Source: Syntrophotalea acetylenivorans
Lineage (GTDB): Bacteria; Desulfobacterota; Desulfuromonadia; Desulfuromonadales; Syntrophotaleaceae
Direction of reading: 5' to 3'
Length of the DNA: 64,000 nt
NCBI RefSeq assembly: GCF_001887775.1
Contig: NZ_CP015519.1
Coordinates: forward strand, 1,984,001-2,048,000
The notes under the pieces were generated by a model. It worked only from the letters and a program-made list of their open reading frames with translations. It ran no database searches and was not told the origin of the DNA. Shown here one piece after another: positions 19,652 through 29,193 of this stretch. A program made the position numbers and the translations under genes. Numbering within the stretch: the first letter of the stretch is position 1; the number at the start of each line of letters is the position of its first letter.

Positions 19652-20155
19652 TTAGAAAGGCATGGGCCACAGACCCAGAACGGCAAAAGCCGGGATCATC
19701 AAACCGATGAATGCCCAGATGATCAGCGAGTAAGCCAGCAGCTTGGCGCTGAACTTGCCGTAGCAGACCAGGAATACTTCCAGAGTCAGAACGGTGTAAC
19801 CTACAGAGCAGAGAGAGAAGTAGGTGAACTGACCTTCGGGTCCACGGAACAGGAAAATAAAGAAGAAGGAGATGATCATGGCGACCAAGCTGACGTTACC
19901 GACAGCTTTCAAGTCTTCCAAACCGGCCAGCAGGGCATAAGCCACAGTACAGTACAACAGACCATGAGCAAACAACAGTGCGCTAACCGCGCCATTACCA
20001 TCGATACCATGCAGGAATGCACTTACGACAACGCAGGCACCTACGAAAGCAGTAACGGCTCCGGTGCCTTTGGCATCACCGTGTCCCAGGTACAGAAAGG
20101 CTACGGGCAACCACATCGACATGATAAGGATAAGTGTTGGTGCTGTTAAGTTCAT
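19652..20155 (-). CDS. AmiS/UreI family urea or amide channel
   Basis: A 167-residue, very hydrophobic protein with six predicted helices. The start (LILIMSMWLPVAFLYLGHGD) and the GFVGACVVV-like and LLFAHGLLYCTVAYALLAGLE segments match the AmiS/UreI family of short-chain amide and urea channels of the inner membrane. No urease or amidase gene is in the window, so the permeant is unknown; acetate-related or ammonium-related uses cannot be excluded. The start at 20155 follows GGGAGGAAAG. It stands alone, with its own terminator and a very long upstream gap. Confidence 0.82.
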   Translation of the reverse strand: MNLTAPTLILIMSMWLPVAFLYLGHGDAKGTGAVTAFVGACVVVSAFLHGIDGNGAVSALLFAHGLLYCTVAYALLAGLEDLKAVGNVSLVAMIISFFFIFLFRGPEGQFTYFSLCSVGYTVLTLEVFLVCYGKFSAKLLAYSLIIWAFIGLMIPAFAVLGLWPMPF

Positions 20156-21302
20156 TTCGTCTTTCCTCCCATACAGTTGTTAAATAAATACAGCGCTCCT
20201 AATCCAATACAACGGCAGACCCTGACCGATACCGACTATCCAACCGCCTCCTGCCGCCTACCGTCCCCTGACCGTTCGCCCTCCCAAGCGGCAGATCAAA
20301 TAAAGACTAAAGAGACAGCAACGGTCCGAAAAACGACACCGGACAAAAGCAGCAAACCATCCGTCCAATCGCAAAAGCGATCAATAAACAACACAGAAAA
20401 GGGGCTTGTTTATCTTCCGCAAACATCGCAGGTTTATATCCTGTACCCGGTAAGGACACCACCTGCACCCCAACAAAAGGATGTTACTGCCATTAATACT
20501 GCTGGCCTGCTTTGAACATTTCGAGCAGCCGACGCCTCAAGCACCGCACCAGATTGCACCCCACGTGACGCAACACCCAAACGATTACTCCCTATCGGGA
20601 CCAACTTGGAGGTTACGCTTTTCCACTGGCAGGTAACTTTTCGACTCCGGCCTACCGAAAATAAACCATTGTTTTATGTGCTCGGAATATCGATGCCACA
20701 ACCACCAAAAAAAAGCAAGCGGTTAATTCACATTGTTCCCTCTTCTTGCCGAAGAAATAAACCACATTTTCACAAAATTGCAAGCGCGCAATCCTGTTGC
20801 ACACCGCCTAAACCTGGAGCGCAATGTAACGGCCGGCAGGTCTGCCCCTGCCTGAAAGCCCTTATCAGTCAGTTCGCAACACCGTAAACATATCAATACA
20901 ATATGTATTTCCCCCCTCTTTCAGCCCCTCTTTTCCCAGCTGCTGACTTGTTTATCCTTTAGACATCTCACTTCAACCCTCAACACAAAACCACAACAGA
21001 AGTTCTCCCAATGAAACAACGGCATAAAGAAACGATAAGACATTGTTTCATTGCTTTGCCAGCGAACCAAGATCTGCATCCTTTGGCGGCCATCTTTTAC
21101 TTGCCAACCAGACAATAAATAAAACGATTCTGGTATTAATTTAAACAAAGCCTTAAGGCAGCGACGTCCCCTATTATTCGGGCTATCCAACAGCCTCCCG
21201 AAGTACAGCATTTTTTGTTTGCAGCTTTGCCATTTGCCTGATATACGGGCTATGTTATAGTTTCACCTGAATTTATTATTTTTTATGGAGGTTTAGTTCA
21301 GC
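20156..21302. other. 1.15-kb gap without a supported gene
   Basis: Short open frames occur on both strands but lack Shine-Dalgarno sites and family features, and base composition is more A/T-rich and C-biased than in neighbouring genes. I see no tRNA, repeat family member or intrinsic terminator. It could hold long untranslated leaders of the two divergent flanking genes. Confidence 0.6.
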
Positions 21303-21623
21303 ATGAAAATATTTATTTTTACCGCACTCACGGTCATCGCCCTATGCGGATGCGCCATGTTCACCTCCTGGAAGGCCATTCCGCCTCCGGGGGGCTGTGA
21401 CCAGTGCCACACGGTGCCCATCAGCGCTAATTGGACCGTTGCCTACACCCCTGCCACCCTAAGCGACGAAAGCGGCAAGTATTCATGGCAGACGGAAGAA
21501 TCTATCCTGCCGGAACAGGAATCACCCATGCAGCAACAAAAAGTTTCCGGGGAACCCTGTTTTCGTTGCCACCGCGGACCGAGCAAGGCGCACACGGAAC
21601 GCATGGGCCGCTACCACCACTAA
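21303..21623 (+). CDS. Small dihaem c-type cytochrome lipoprotein
   Basis: A 106-residue exported protein. A lipoprotein signal (LTVIALCGCAMF, lipid cysteine near residue 17) is followed by two CXXCH haem-binding motifs, CDQCH (about 32-36) and CFRCH (about 86-90). It should be an outer-membrane-anchored or periplasmic electron carrier. Axial ligands beyond the motif histidines could come from His residues at the C-terminus (RYHH). The start follows GGAGG at a rather long distance of 11 bases. It has its own terminator. I do not recognise a named family. Confidence 0.82.
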   Translation: MKIFIFTALTVIALCGCAMFTSWKAIPPPGGCDQCHTVPISANWTVAYTPATLSDESGKYSWQTEESILPEQESPMQQQKVSGEPCFRCHRGPSKAHTERMGRYHH

Positions 21624-21641
21624 CACCATCATCTGATTTCA

Positions 21642-21676
21642 TAAAAAGGGCCCTCCTTCCGGCAGGGTCCTTTTTA
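21642..21676 (+). terminator. Intrinsic terminator after the dihaem lipoprotein
   Basis: AAAAAGGGCCCT pairs with AGGGTCCTTTTT around CCTTCCGGC, followed by further T residues. Confidence 0.8.
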
Positions 21677-21714
21677 CTTTCACCAACCCGGGACTCTCAT
21701 CGCAGGATAATTCG

Positions 21715-23169
21715 ATGCCCATTGTCCGCCACACCAAGATCATTGCCACCGTCGGTCCGGCCTCACAGTCGGAAGAGCAACTGTTAAAGCTGATGGAAGC
21801 CGGTGCCGACATTTTTCGTCTGAATTTTTCTCACGGTGATCACGCCAGCAAAAAACTGGTTATTGAACGCATTCGGCGCCTTTCGCAACAACGGCAACGG
21901 GCAGTGGCCATCATCGGAGACCTGCAGGGTCCGAAAATACGTATCGGAAACCTTGTAAACGATGGGATAATTCTCGCCGATGGCCAGGAAATCATTCTTT
22001 CGACCAGAGAACTGGTGAACGACCGGCAGCGAATTCCGGTTCTTTTTGACGGGCTGGCCAAAGAGGTCGAGCCCGGGCAACCCATTCTCCTCGACGACGG
22101 ACTGATTGAGCTGGAGGTTCTCGACACGACCTCCAACGAGGTTCGATGCAAAGTTCGCAGCGGCGGCCTCTTGAAAAGCCGCAAGGGTGTCAATTTACCC
22201 GAAACCCGTCTTTCCCTACCGGCCTTCACCGAGCAGGACCGAAAAGACATCGCCTTTGCCATCGGCGCAGACCTCGACTATCTTGCCCTGTCCTTTGTTC
22301 GCACTTCTCGGGACGTGCAGTCGCTGAAAAGCCATCTCTCCAGCCTGGGAGCCGACCTGCCGATCATCGCCAAGATCGAAAAACCCCAAGCTTTGGCTGA
22401 TTTCACAGGGATTCTTGAAGTGTCCGATGGCATCATGGTGGCCCGAGGCGACCTGGGGGTTGAAATCGGTCCGGAACAGGTTCCGCTGATCCAGAAGCAG
22501 ATTATCCGTCAGTGCCGCGAAGCGGGAAAACCGGTGATTACCGCCACCCAGATGCTCGAAAGCATGGTCACCCAGCCGAGACCGACACGGGCTGAAGCTT
22601 CCGATGTGGCCAACGCAATTCTCGACGGGAGCGACGCGATCATGCTCTCTGCGGAAACAGCTGTAGGGCAATACCCTGCAGAGGCCGTTGCTTTTATGAA
22701 CCGCATGGCACAAAGGGTTGAAAATGACCTTACACTGCACGATACGATCTTCAACTTCTATCCCGCCGACAGTGGCTCAAGCAGCCTGTCCGATGCTATA
22801 GGGGAAGCCGCCTGCCGTACCGCGACCAGCATTGAGGCAACGGCCATTCTGGCCTTCACCCAGACTGGCGCCACCGCCGCCCGAGTGGCCCGCTACCGTC
22901 CGAGCAAGCCCATTTACGCCATTACCCCCTCGCGCAGCGTACGCCGCAGACTGACCCTTTATGCCGGGGTTCGCTCCCTGCAAGTCGATTTCCAGGGAGA
23001 CACCGAGGCCCAAATCCGCTCACTGGAAAAAGCCGTTCTTGAGGCGGGCGTGCTGAAGCGAGGCGATCTGGTGATCATCACCATGGGCAGCCCTTTGGCC
23101 GCCCACGGCACCACCAATCTGATGAAAGTTCATCGACTGGGCAGCAGCTCTCACGAACCGGCCGATTGA
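21715..23169 (+). CDS. pyk: Pyruvate kinase
   Basis: A 484-residue enzyme that converts phosphoenolpyruvate and ADP to pyruvate and ATP. The family motifs are clear: RHTKIIATVGPAS at the N-terminus, the catalytic segment IIAKIEKPQAL, the metal and substrate region MVARGDLGVEIG, and TATQMLESMVTQPRPTRAE. The C-terminal allosteric domain (about 360-475) is present (ILAFTQTGATAARVARYRPS). It ends 68 bases before queC, with no terminator seen between, so some read-through is likely. Confidence 0.95.
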   Translation: MPIVRHTKIIATVGPASQSEEQLLKLMEAGADIFRLNFSHGDHASKKLVIERIRRLSQQRQRAVAIIGDLQGPKIRIGNLVNDGIILADGQEIILSTRELVNDRQRIPVLFDGLAKEVEPGQPILLDDGLIELEVLDTTSNEVRCKVRSGGLLKSRKGVNLPETRLSLPAFTEQDRKDIAFAIGADLDYLALSFVRTSRDVQSLKSHLSSLGADLPIIAKIEKPQALADFTGILEVSDGIMVARGDLGVEIGPEQVPLIQKQIIRQCREAGKPVITATQMLESMVTQPRPTRAEASDVANAILDGSDAIMLSAETAVGQYPAEAVAFMNRMAQRVENDLTLHDTIFNFYPADSGSSSLSDAIGEAACRTATSIEATAILAFTQTGATAARVARYRPSKPIYAITPSRSVRRRLTLYAGVRSLQVDFQGDTEAQIRSLEKAVLEAGVLKRGDLVIITMGSPLAAHGTTNLMKVHRLGSSSHEPAD

Positions 23170-23237
23170 GGACATCTTGACCCCGCACCCCCTGCTGGCT
23201 TATGCTCCACTTCTCAAACGACAGAGAAAGGCAGACC

Positions 23238-23924
23238 ATGAGCAAAAAAGCGATCATCCTCTACAGCGGCGGGCTCGACTCGACCACCTGCCTGGCCATT
23301 GCCCAGAGCGAAGGCTTTGCTCCTTACACCATGAGCTTCGATTACGGTCAACGGCATACCGTGGAACTGGCCAAGGCCGCTCAATACGCCCCCCAGCTCG
23401 GCGCCGTGGAGCATCAGCTGGTGAATATCGATCTGCGCCGTATCGGCGGCAGCGCACTGACCTCCGACCTGGATGTCCCCAAGAACATTGTCGACGATGG
23501 CATCCCCGTTACCTATGTACCGGCCCGCAACACCATCTTTCTCTCCTTTGCCCTGGCCTGGGCGGAGGTTCTCGGGGCCTTTGACATTTTTATCGGCGTC
23601 AACGCCCTCGACTATTCGGGCTATCCGGACTGTCGACCGGAATATATCGCCGCCTATGAAACCATGGCCAACCTGGCCACCAAGGCCGGCGTCGAAGGCG
23701 AGGGGCGTTACCGCATTCACACCCCGTTGATCGATCTTACCAAAGCCGAAATTATCCGCAGGGGCCTCGATCTGGGTGTCGACTACGCCCTGACCCATTC
23801 CTGTTACGATCCGACGCCGGACGGCCAGGCTTGCGGCGCCTGCGATTCCTGCCGTTTGCGACTCAAGGGCTTTCGCGAAGCCGGCATCGAAGATCCCGTA
23901 CCCTACGTTCAGAAAGAGCAATAG
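23238..23924 (+). CDS. queC: 7-cyano-7-deazaguanine (preQ0) synthase
   Basis: A 228-residue ATP-dependent enzyme that turns 7-carboxy-7-deazaguanine into preQ0 in queuosine synthesis. The PP-loop is [16 protein letters not shown] at the N-terminus; the C-terminal zinc site has the cysteines of [10 protein letters not shown] plus an upstream SCYDP cysteine. The start at 23238 is chosen because the motif normally begins a few residues after Met; an in-frame start at 23202 would add 12 atypical residues. It lies 3 bases before folE2, which makes the first pathway intermediate. Confidence 0.95.
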   Translation: MSKKAIILYSGGLDSTTCLAIAQSEGFAPYTMSFDYGQRHTVELAKAAQYAPQLGAVEHQLVNIDLRRIGGSALTSDLDVPKNIVDDGIPVTYVPARNTIFLSFALAWAEVLGAFDIFIGVNALDYSGYPDCRPEYIAAYETMANLATKAGVEGEGRYRIHTPLIDLTKAEIIRRGLDLGVDYALTHSCYDPTPDGQACGACDSCRLRLKGFREAGIEDPVPYVQKEQ

Positions 23925-23927
23925 ACC

Positions 23928-24740
23928 ATGAACACCATGCGCGACATGCAGATGGAGCGGGACACCCGCAATATCCCCATCGACAAGGTAGGCGTTAAAG
24001 ACGTCAACTATCCCATCGTGGTGATGGATAAAAACAAGGACCAGCAGCACACCGTGGCCCGCATCAACATGTACGTGGATCTGCCCCACCACTTCAAGGG
24101 CACCCACATGAGCCGCTTCATTGAGATTCTCAACCAGTACCGCGGCGAAATCACCATGCGAAATATGGGCAGCATCCTGCAGGACATGAAAGACCGCCTG
24201 GAGGCGAGCTGTGCCCATCTGGAAATGGAATTCCCCTATTTCATCGAAAAGGAAGCCCCGGTCTCAAAAGCCCGCAGCCTGATGGAATACCGCTGCCGAC
24301 TGAGCGGCACACTCGATGATCACAAGGATTTTGTGCTCGGCGTCGAAGTGCCGATGACCTCCCTCTGTCCCTGCTCTAAAGAGATCAGCGAACGCGGCGC
24401 TCACAACCAGCGCAGCGCGGTGCGGGTCGAGATTCGCTCGGACAAATTCGTCTGGATTGAGGACTTGATTTCCTGGATCGAAGACTGTGGCAGCGCTCCG
24501 GTCTATTCTCTGCTCAAACGGGAAGACGAAAAAGCCGTCACCGAACAGGCCTACGACAACCCCATGTTCGTCGAGGATATTGTGCGCGCGGTCACCGAAA
24601 AGCTCAAGAGCGTCGAGAGCATCCTGTGGTTCCGGGTCGAATGCGAGAACTTCGAATCGATCCACAACCATTCGGCCTACGCCCTGGTCGAACATCCTTC
24701 GGCCTATCCCGTCCCTCTCGACACTCCGGACGAAAACTGA
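23928..24740 (+). CDS. folE2: GTP cyclohydrolase FolE2 (type IB)
   Basis: A 270-residue enzyme that makes 7,8-dihydroneopterin triphosphate from GTP, the shared precursor of folate and of deazaguanine bases. The type IB signature is seen in MTSLCPCSKEIS followed by GAHNQRSAV, with metal-binding Cys and the active-site residues. Pairing with queC, 3 bases away, suggests supply of the queuosine pathway. A second ATG nine bases downstream is also possible as start. Confidence 0.93.
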   Translation: MNTMRDMQMERDTRNIPIDKVGVKDVNYPIVVMDKNKDQQHTVARINMYVDLPHHFKGTHMSRFIEILNQYRGEITMRNMGSILQDMKDRLEASCAHLEMEFPYFIEKEAPVSKARSLMEYRCRLSGTLDDHKDFVLGVEVPMTSLCPCSKEISERGAHNQRSAVRVEIRSDKFVWIEDLISWIEDCGSAPVYSLLKREDEKAVTEQAYDNPMFVEDIVRAVTEKLKSVESILWFRVECENFESIHNHSAYALVEHPSAYPVPLDTPDEN

Positions 24741-24747
24741 CCCCCCC

Positions 24748-25403
24748 ATGGCCAACCAGGTGCTGGGAATATTTGCCAAACAACCTGTCGCCGGCCGGGT
24801 CAAGACCCGGCTTTGCCCGCCCCTGAGCCACCAACAGGCGGCAGAACTTTACCGCATCTGCCTGCAGGAAACGGTCTCTGCCATGGCCAGGGCGCCGGCC
24901 GAACTGGTGCTTTTTTTTGATGGTGATGAGGCTTTTTTTGTTGAAACCTTCCCCGGCCTGCGCCTTATTCCTCAAAGTAACGGCGGACTGGGGCAACGCC
25001 TCGACCGCGCCTTCGTCCAGCTCTTTGCCGAAGGATGCGATGCCGCAGCCCTGATCGGCTCCGACAGTCCGGACCTGCCCATCCCCTGATCTGCGCTGCC
25101 TTTGCCGCGCTCAACGACTGCGACCTGGCCGTCGCGCCGGCCCGGGACGGCGGTTATGTGCTCATCGCCCAGAGCAACCACAACCCCGGCCTGTTTTCCG
25201 ACATGCCCTGGAGCAGTGCGGACCTCTGGAAGGCCACCCGGCAACGGGCGGAACAGCTCGGCCTGTACTACCACGAGCTTGATACCTGGGAAGATCTCGA
25301 CGACCTCGCCAGCTTGTTGCGTCTGTGCCGACGCGCCCCCGATTCTCCTACGGCTCAAATGGCTGGCCGCATTTTTGCACCTTTCCCTACTCATTCCACT
25401 TGA
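24748..25403 (+). pseudogene. TIGR04282/DUF2064 glycosyltransferase-like protein, frameshifted
   Basis: From the ATG at 24748 the frame reads GIFAKQPVAGRVKTRL (nucleotide-sugar-transferase-like start), then LIGSDSPDLPIP and stops at 25089. The next frame continues with ICAAFAALNDCDLAVAPARDGGY and DTWEDLDDLASLL to a stop at 25403, as expected for the rest of this family. Adding one C to the CCCC run at 25083-25086 gives DLPIPLICAAFAAL and a ~218-residue protein of normal length. The family is GT-A-like and of unclear biochemical role. It starts 7 bases after folE2, directly behind a run of seven C, with no obvious ribosome site. Confidence 0.8.
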
Positions 25404-25604
25404 GCCCAACACCCGATACTGACAGCCCCAAAACTTTTGCCCGGCAGCCCCCCCCTGCAAGGCAGTTGACTTGCTCCGCCAGAATGGCCGATAATCATGC
25501 TCGATTTCAGGAGTTTGGCGAGAACATGAGCCGGCCAGAGGATTTCCCCGTCGGCTCATGGAAAACCGACAGATTTCTAGCCAATCATTTAAAGGAGGAA
25601 CACC

Positions 25605-26276
25605 TTGGAACTGATTTTCAATGCCGGCCCAGTAGTCAAGCTGGTCATGTTGATACTCGCCTACTTTTCCGTGGTCTCCTGGGCCATCATTTTCTTCAAA
25701 TTTCGCGTTATCCACCGTGCCACCCGCGACTCCGCGCAATTTCAGAATTTTTTCTGGGCTAAAAAACGCTTTGATACCATCAACCAGGGATTGAAAAACT
25801 ACAAACATTCACCCCTGACCGTGCTGTTTCGCGAGGGATATCAGGAACTTCTGCGCAATCAGAGCGATCGGAATGTCGACGAAGAAAACCTCTTTACCAC
25901 CGATCTGGGCCAGAGCGAAAATGTGGGCCGCGCCTTGCGCCGCGCCACCACCCTGGAGCGGCAGCGTCTGGAAAAATTTCTGACCTTTCTGGCCACCACC
26001 GGCTCCACGGCCCCTTTCATCGGCCTGTTTGGTACCGTCTGGGGCATCATGGACTCTTTTCAAGGCATTGGCCAGACCGGCAGCGCTTCACTGGCGGTCG
26101 TCGCTCCCGGCATCTCCGAGGCCCTGATCGCTACCGCAATCGGCCTGGTAGCTGCGATCCCTGCGGTCGTCGGCTATAACCACTTCGTCAACAAGGTCAA
26201 CCTGTTGACGGGTGAAATGGACAACTTCAGCCAGGAATTCCTCAATATCGTCGAACGCATGCTGCGGAGGGGATAG
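25605..26276 (+). CDS. tolQ: Tol-Pal system proton channel subunit TolQ
   Basis: A 223-residue MotA/TolQ/ExbB-type inner membrane protein. Helix 1 is at about 8-30 ([20 protein letters not shown]); helices 2 and 3 (about 118-190) hold the family motif [20 protein letters not shown] and the [20 protein letters not shown] helix. With TolR it uses the proton gradient to energise TolA, which supports outer membrane invagination. The start is TTG at 25605, because AAAGGAGG lies 6 bases before it and no ATG fits. It directly precedes tolR. Confidence 0.93.
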   Translation: MELIFNAGPVVKLVMLILAYFSVVSWAIIFFKFRVIHRATRDSAQFQNFFWAKKRFDTINQGLKNYKHSPLTVLFREGYQELLRNQSDRNVDEENLFTTDLGQSENVGRALRRATTLERQRLEKFLTFLATTGSTAPFIGLFGTVWGIMDSFQGIGQTGSASLAVVAPGISEALIATAIGLVAAIPAVVGYNHFVNKVNLLTGEMDNFSQEFLNIVERMLRRG

Positions 26277-26711
26277 ATGGAAGTCGGTCAACGGGACGGC
26301 AGCAGCCGCAGCACCCTGTCGCAAATCAACGTCACCCCCTTCGTGGACGTCATGCTGGTGCTTCTGATCATCTTCATGGTCACGGCACCGATGCTTGAAC
26401 AGGGGGTCGAGGTCAACCTGCCGGAGGTAGCCGATTCTCCCGGACTGGAAGCCAGCAAGGAACCACTGATCGTTACTGTCACTCGCAGCGGTGCCCTTTC
26501 CATCGGCCAAACCAAGGTAGAAAACGTGGCAAAGCTGATGCCGGTTCTAAAGCAGATTCTTAAAACCCGCAAAGAGAAGGAGGTCTTTCTGGAAGCCGAC
26601 CGCGACGTTCCCTACGGCAAGGTGGTGCAGGTCATGGCCGCCATCAAGGGAGCCGGAATCAACAAGCTCGGCATGGTATCGCAGCCGCCCGAGTCGCCGG
26701 CCAAACGCTAG
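26277..26711 (+). CDS. tolR: Tol-Pal system subunit TolR (ExbD-like)
   Basis: A 144-residue protein with one N-terminal helix preceded by the family pattern [20 protein letters not shown]. The aspartate in FVDVMLVL is the proton-carrying residue. The rest is a periplasmic domain. The start codon directly follows the stop of tolQ with no gap, so translation is coupled. Confidence 0.93.
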   Translation: MEVGQRDGSSRSTLSQINVTPFVDVMLVLLIIFMVTAPMLEQGVEVNLPEVADSPGLEASKEPLIVTVTRSGALSIGQTKVENVAKLMPVLKQILKTRKEKEVFLEADRDVPYGKVVQVMAAIKGAGINKLGMVSQPPESPAKR

Positions 26712-26726
26712 ATTTCCAGAATCGCC

Positions 26727-27623
26727 ATGGTTGAAAATCACTTTCAACGTCGGGGCTCAGACTTTCATCCCGACCCTAAACTCGGCCGACTGGTTCTGCT
26801 TTCGCTGATCCTGCATCTGGTATTGGTGTTGGTTTTCTCCGGCGCTCTCAGTCACCACTCCCCACCACCGAAGCGCCCTGTCTATTACGTCGACCTCACC
26901 CAACTTCCGGTAGCCAATCCTCGTGCCGGTCGCCCCGATGGACAGAGCGGGGCTCCCAAGGCCACCCCCAAAAAAGCTCCGACACCCGCGAAAAAAACAG
27001 TTAATAAGACAGTGGCCACGGCCAAAAAGGCTGTAACGCCAACGCCGGCCAAGAAAGCTGTAACGACCAAAAAATCGGCGGCCCGCAAAACCGTAGCGAA
27101 GAAAGATTCGGTCGCTACAAAATCTGCCGCCGCCAGTCAGGCCAAAGCCGACAGCAATGCCAGTTACCAGACAGCCATGAGCGCCGTGGAGAAGATACGC
27201 CGCAAACAAGAGATGGCGGCCCTCAAGGAAAAGCTCGCTGCCATGGCCAGCCACGACAGTCGAACCGGGAGCTCAAGCGGCGGCGGTTCAGCCGGCGGCA
27301 CTTCATCCGCTCCCCTTGGCATGCCCGACGGAACCGGAGATCAAGCCGGGGTCAGCCAGGAGCTTTGGCTGCAAGAACGGTTGACCAAAAACTGGAGCCT
27401 GTCCAAATATCAGGTCGTGCGCCGCGATCTGGAAGCGCGGGTGGCTATTACCTACAATGCCCAGGGTGCTCTGACCGGCAAGACGTTTAAAAAATCATCC
27501 GGGGACAAACTCTTTGACGACTCGGTTACCCGGGCCATTCTCAAGAGTCGGCAACTGGAATTCCAACCTGGCAGAAACCTTGAAGTGGTTGTTATCTTTA
27601 ACCTCAAAGACCTGATGGATTAA
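26727..27623 (+). CDS. tolA: TolA/TonB-like energy transducer
   Basis: A 298-residue protein with one N-terminal helix (about 23-43), a Lys/Ala/Pro-rich periplasmic stretch (about 75-140), a Gly/Ser-rich linker, and a C-terminal TonB/TolA-type domain (about 210-298: LEARVAITYNAQGALTG, then FDDSVTRAILKS). By position in tolQR-x-tolB it should be TolA, although the C-terminal domain looks like the TonB-C family. It links the inner membrane motor to Pal and TolB at the outer membrane. Confidence 0.85.
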   Translation: MVENHFQRRGSDFHPDPKLGRLVLLSLILHLVLVLVFSGALSHHSPPPKRPVYYVDLTQLPVANPRAGRPDGQSGAPKATPKKAPTPAKKTVNKTVATAKKAVTPTPAKKAVTTKKSAARKTVAKKDSVATKSAAASQAKADSNASYQTAMSAVEKIRRKQEMAALKEKLAAMASHDSRTGSSSGGGSAGGTSSAPLGMPDGTGDQAGVSQELWLQERLTKNWSLSKYQVVRRDLEARVAITYNAQGALTGKTFKKSSGDKLFDDSVTRAILKSRQLEFQPGRNLEVVVIFNLKDLMD

Positions 27624-27627
27624 ACCG

Positions 27628-28914
27628 ATGCGCCTTTTCGCCTTGTTCAGCCTGCTGTTTCTGCTCTTGGCCGCACCAGCGGCAGCCGACATAGAGATCA
27701 GCGCCCCCGGCCAGCAGACCATCCCGCTCGCAGCCACCAAACTGTTGGCCCAGGGAATGGTTCCGGCGCAAATCGTCGACGACTTTGACCAGACCCTGAA
27801 CGATGATTTGCTGTTGTCCGGGCTGTTCAGGCTGGTTGCGCCTGACTCCTTTCTGTCCGATGCTCGCAGAATCGGCCTCAAAAGCAACCAGGTCGATTTC
27901 GGCCAATGGCGACTGTTGGGGGCCGAGGTGGTGGTTAAAGGCACCTGTCGCCTGCAGAATGGCAAACTGGTCGTCGAAACCCGCTTGTTCGATGTCGCTC
28001 ACCGGCGACTACTGACCGGGCGTCGCTATGTCGGCTCTCAAAACGATGTGCGTCGTATGGCCCATCGTTTTGCCGATCAAATATTAAAAAGCCTGACAGG
28101 TACCGAGGGACCCTTTAACAGCCGCATCGCCTACATCAGCAATCAAAGCGGCCATAAAGAACTGTACCTGATGGACGTTGACGGCCGCAATGGAGTGCGC
28201 CTCACCAATCACCGCTCCATCGTACTCAATCCCGACTTTTCCCCGACCAGTAAAGAGCTGCTGTTCACCTCTTACCGGGCCGGGAACCCCGACCTGTATC
28301 GCAAAGAAATCTATTCGGGACGGGAAGCCAGCCTCTCTGCCCGTAAAGGACTCAATATTGCCGGCCGTTTTCGCCCCGATGGCCGGGAAATTGCTCTGAC
28401 ATTATCCAAAGAGGGTAACTCCGACCTGCACCTACTGGGAACCGACGGCAGTCACAACCGGCAGGTGACCAAACATTGGAGCATCGATGTCGACCCGAGC
28501 TGGAGCCCTGCCGGTGACAAACTGGCCTTTGTCTCCGACCGCCAGGGCAATCCACAGATCTTTATCCTCGACATCTTTTCCAAACAGGTCAAGCGACTGC
28601 CCACCGCCGGCAAGTACAACGCCACCCCGGCCTGGAGCCCTAAAGGGGACCGCATCGCCTTTAGCCGCCTGGAACAAGGCCGTTTTGATATTTACACCGT
28701 CGCCCCGGACGGCAGCGACGAACGCCGGTTGACCTTTGGACCAGGCAACAACGAGCACCCGCGCTGGAGCCCCGACGGCCGCTTTATCGTCTATTCATCC
28801 AACCAGAGCGGGGCCAAGGCTATCTACATCATGCGCGCCGATGGCAGCGGCGCCACACGCATTTCACCGGCGGGTGGCGATTGCAGCCATCCTGCCTGGT
28901 CGGGCCGCTGGTAA
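27628..28914 (+). CDS. tolB: Tol-Pal system periplasmic protein TolB
   Basis: A 428-residue exported protein: signal peptide (about 1-20), N-terminal alpha-beta domain (about 22-150), and a beta-propeller built from PD40 repeats (about 165-425; repeats include PDFSPTSKELLFTSYRAG, PSWSPAGDKLAFVSDRQG and PRWSPDGRFIVYSSNQSG). It binds Pal and interacts with TolA during cell division. It begins 4 bases after the upstream stop. Confidence 0.94.
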   Translation: MRLFALFSLLFLLLAAPAAADIEISAPGQQTIPLAATKLLAQGMVPAQIVDDFDQTLNDDLLLSGLFRLVAPDSFLSDARRIGLKSNQVDFGQWRLLGAEVVVKGTCRLQNGKLVVETRLFDVAHRRLLTGRRYVGSQNDVRRMAHRFADQILKSLTGTEGPFNSRIAYISNQSGHKELYLMDVDGRNGVRLTNHRSIVLNPDFSPTSKELLFTSYRAGNPDLYRKEIYSGREASLSARKGLNIAGRFRPDGREIALTLSKEGNSDLHLLGTDGSHNRQVTKHWSIDVDPSWSPAGDKLAFVSDRQGNPQIFILDIFSKQVKRLPTAGKYNATPAWSPKGDRIAFSRLEQGRFDIYTVAPDGSDERRLTFGPGNNEHPRWSPDGRFIVYSSNQSGAKAIYIMRADGSGATRISPAGGDCSHPAWSGRW

Positions 28915-28943
28915 GCATTAATCCATTCACAATACCTGCGTAG

Positions 28944-29071
28944 GATGGCTAAGCAAAAATTTCGTACTGCAAGGCTTTGTGGTTTTTCAGGGGCGAAGGC
29001 ATACATCAGGTATGTCGAGGTCGTGAAAAAACGCCGTAACGCGGCAGGGCGGACTTTTTGCGACGCCATCA
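28944..29071. repeat. Palindromic repeat family B, copy 3
   Basis: Third copy of the ~120-base palindrome (see 3417-3536). It separates tolB from the pal promoter. Confidence 0.85.
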
Positions 29072-29075
29072 AAGA

Positions 29076-29103
29076 TTGTCTTTCAAATTTGTTTCTGTAT
29101 AAT
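29076..29103 (+). promoter_or_regulatory. Sigma-70 promoter of pal
   Basis: TTGTCT (29076-29081), a 16-base spacer and a consensus TATAAT (29098-29103) lie right after the palindromic repeat. This gives pal and cpoB a promoter separate from tolQ-tolB. Confidence 0.72.
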
Positions 29104-29127
29104 GAAACCGTTTAAAGGAGGCCAATA

Positions 29128-29193
29128 ATGGCTTTCCCTTATACACAACAATCAAATCACAAAGGAGCGGATCAAAATGAAATCTATTTCTAA
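29128..29193 (+). CDS. Possible short leader ORF overlapping the pal start
   Basis: An ATG at 29128 has a near-perfect AAAGGAGG site 6 bases before it and encodes 21 residues (MAFPYTQQSNHKG and so on), ending 16 bases inside pal. Its ribosome site is stronger than many of the real genes nearby. It may couple or modulate translation of pal. There is no conserved protein family. Confidence 0.35.
   Translation: MAFPYTQQSNHKGADQNEIYF

Noticed and set aside
20177-20887. Two plus-strand frames of 112 and 93 codons in the long gap
   Set aside because: No ribosome sites, no signal or domain features, and composition unlike nearby genes.
23170-23237. preQ1 riboswitch before queC
   Set aside because: The leader is only ~70 bases and lacks the pseudoknot pattern of preQ1 aptamers.
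23214-24218. 334-codon minus-strand frame
   Set aside because: Antisense to queC and folE2, whose motifs are unmistakable.
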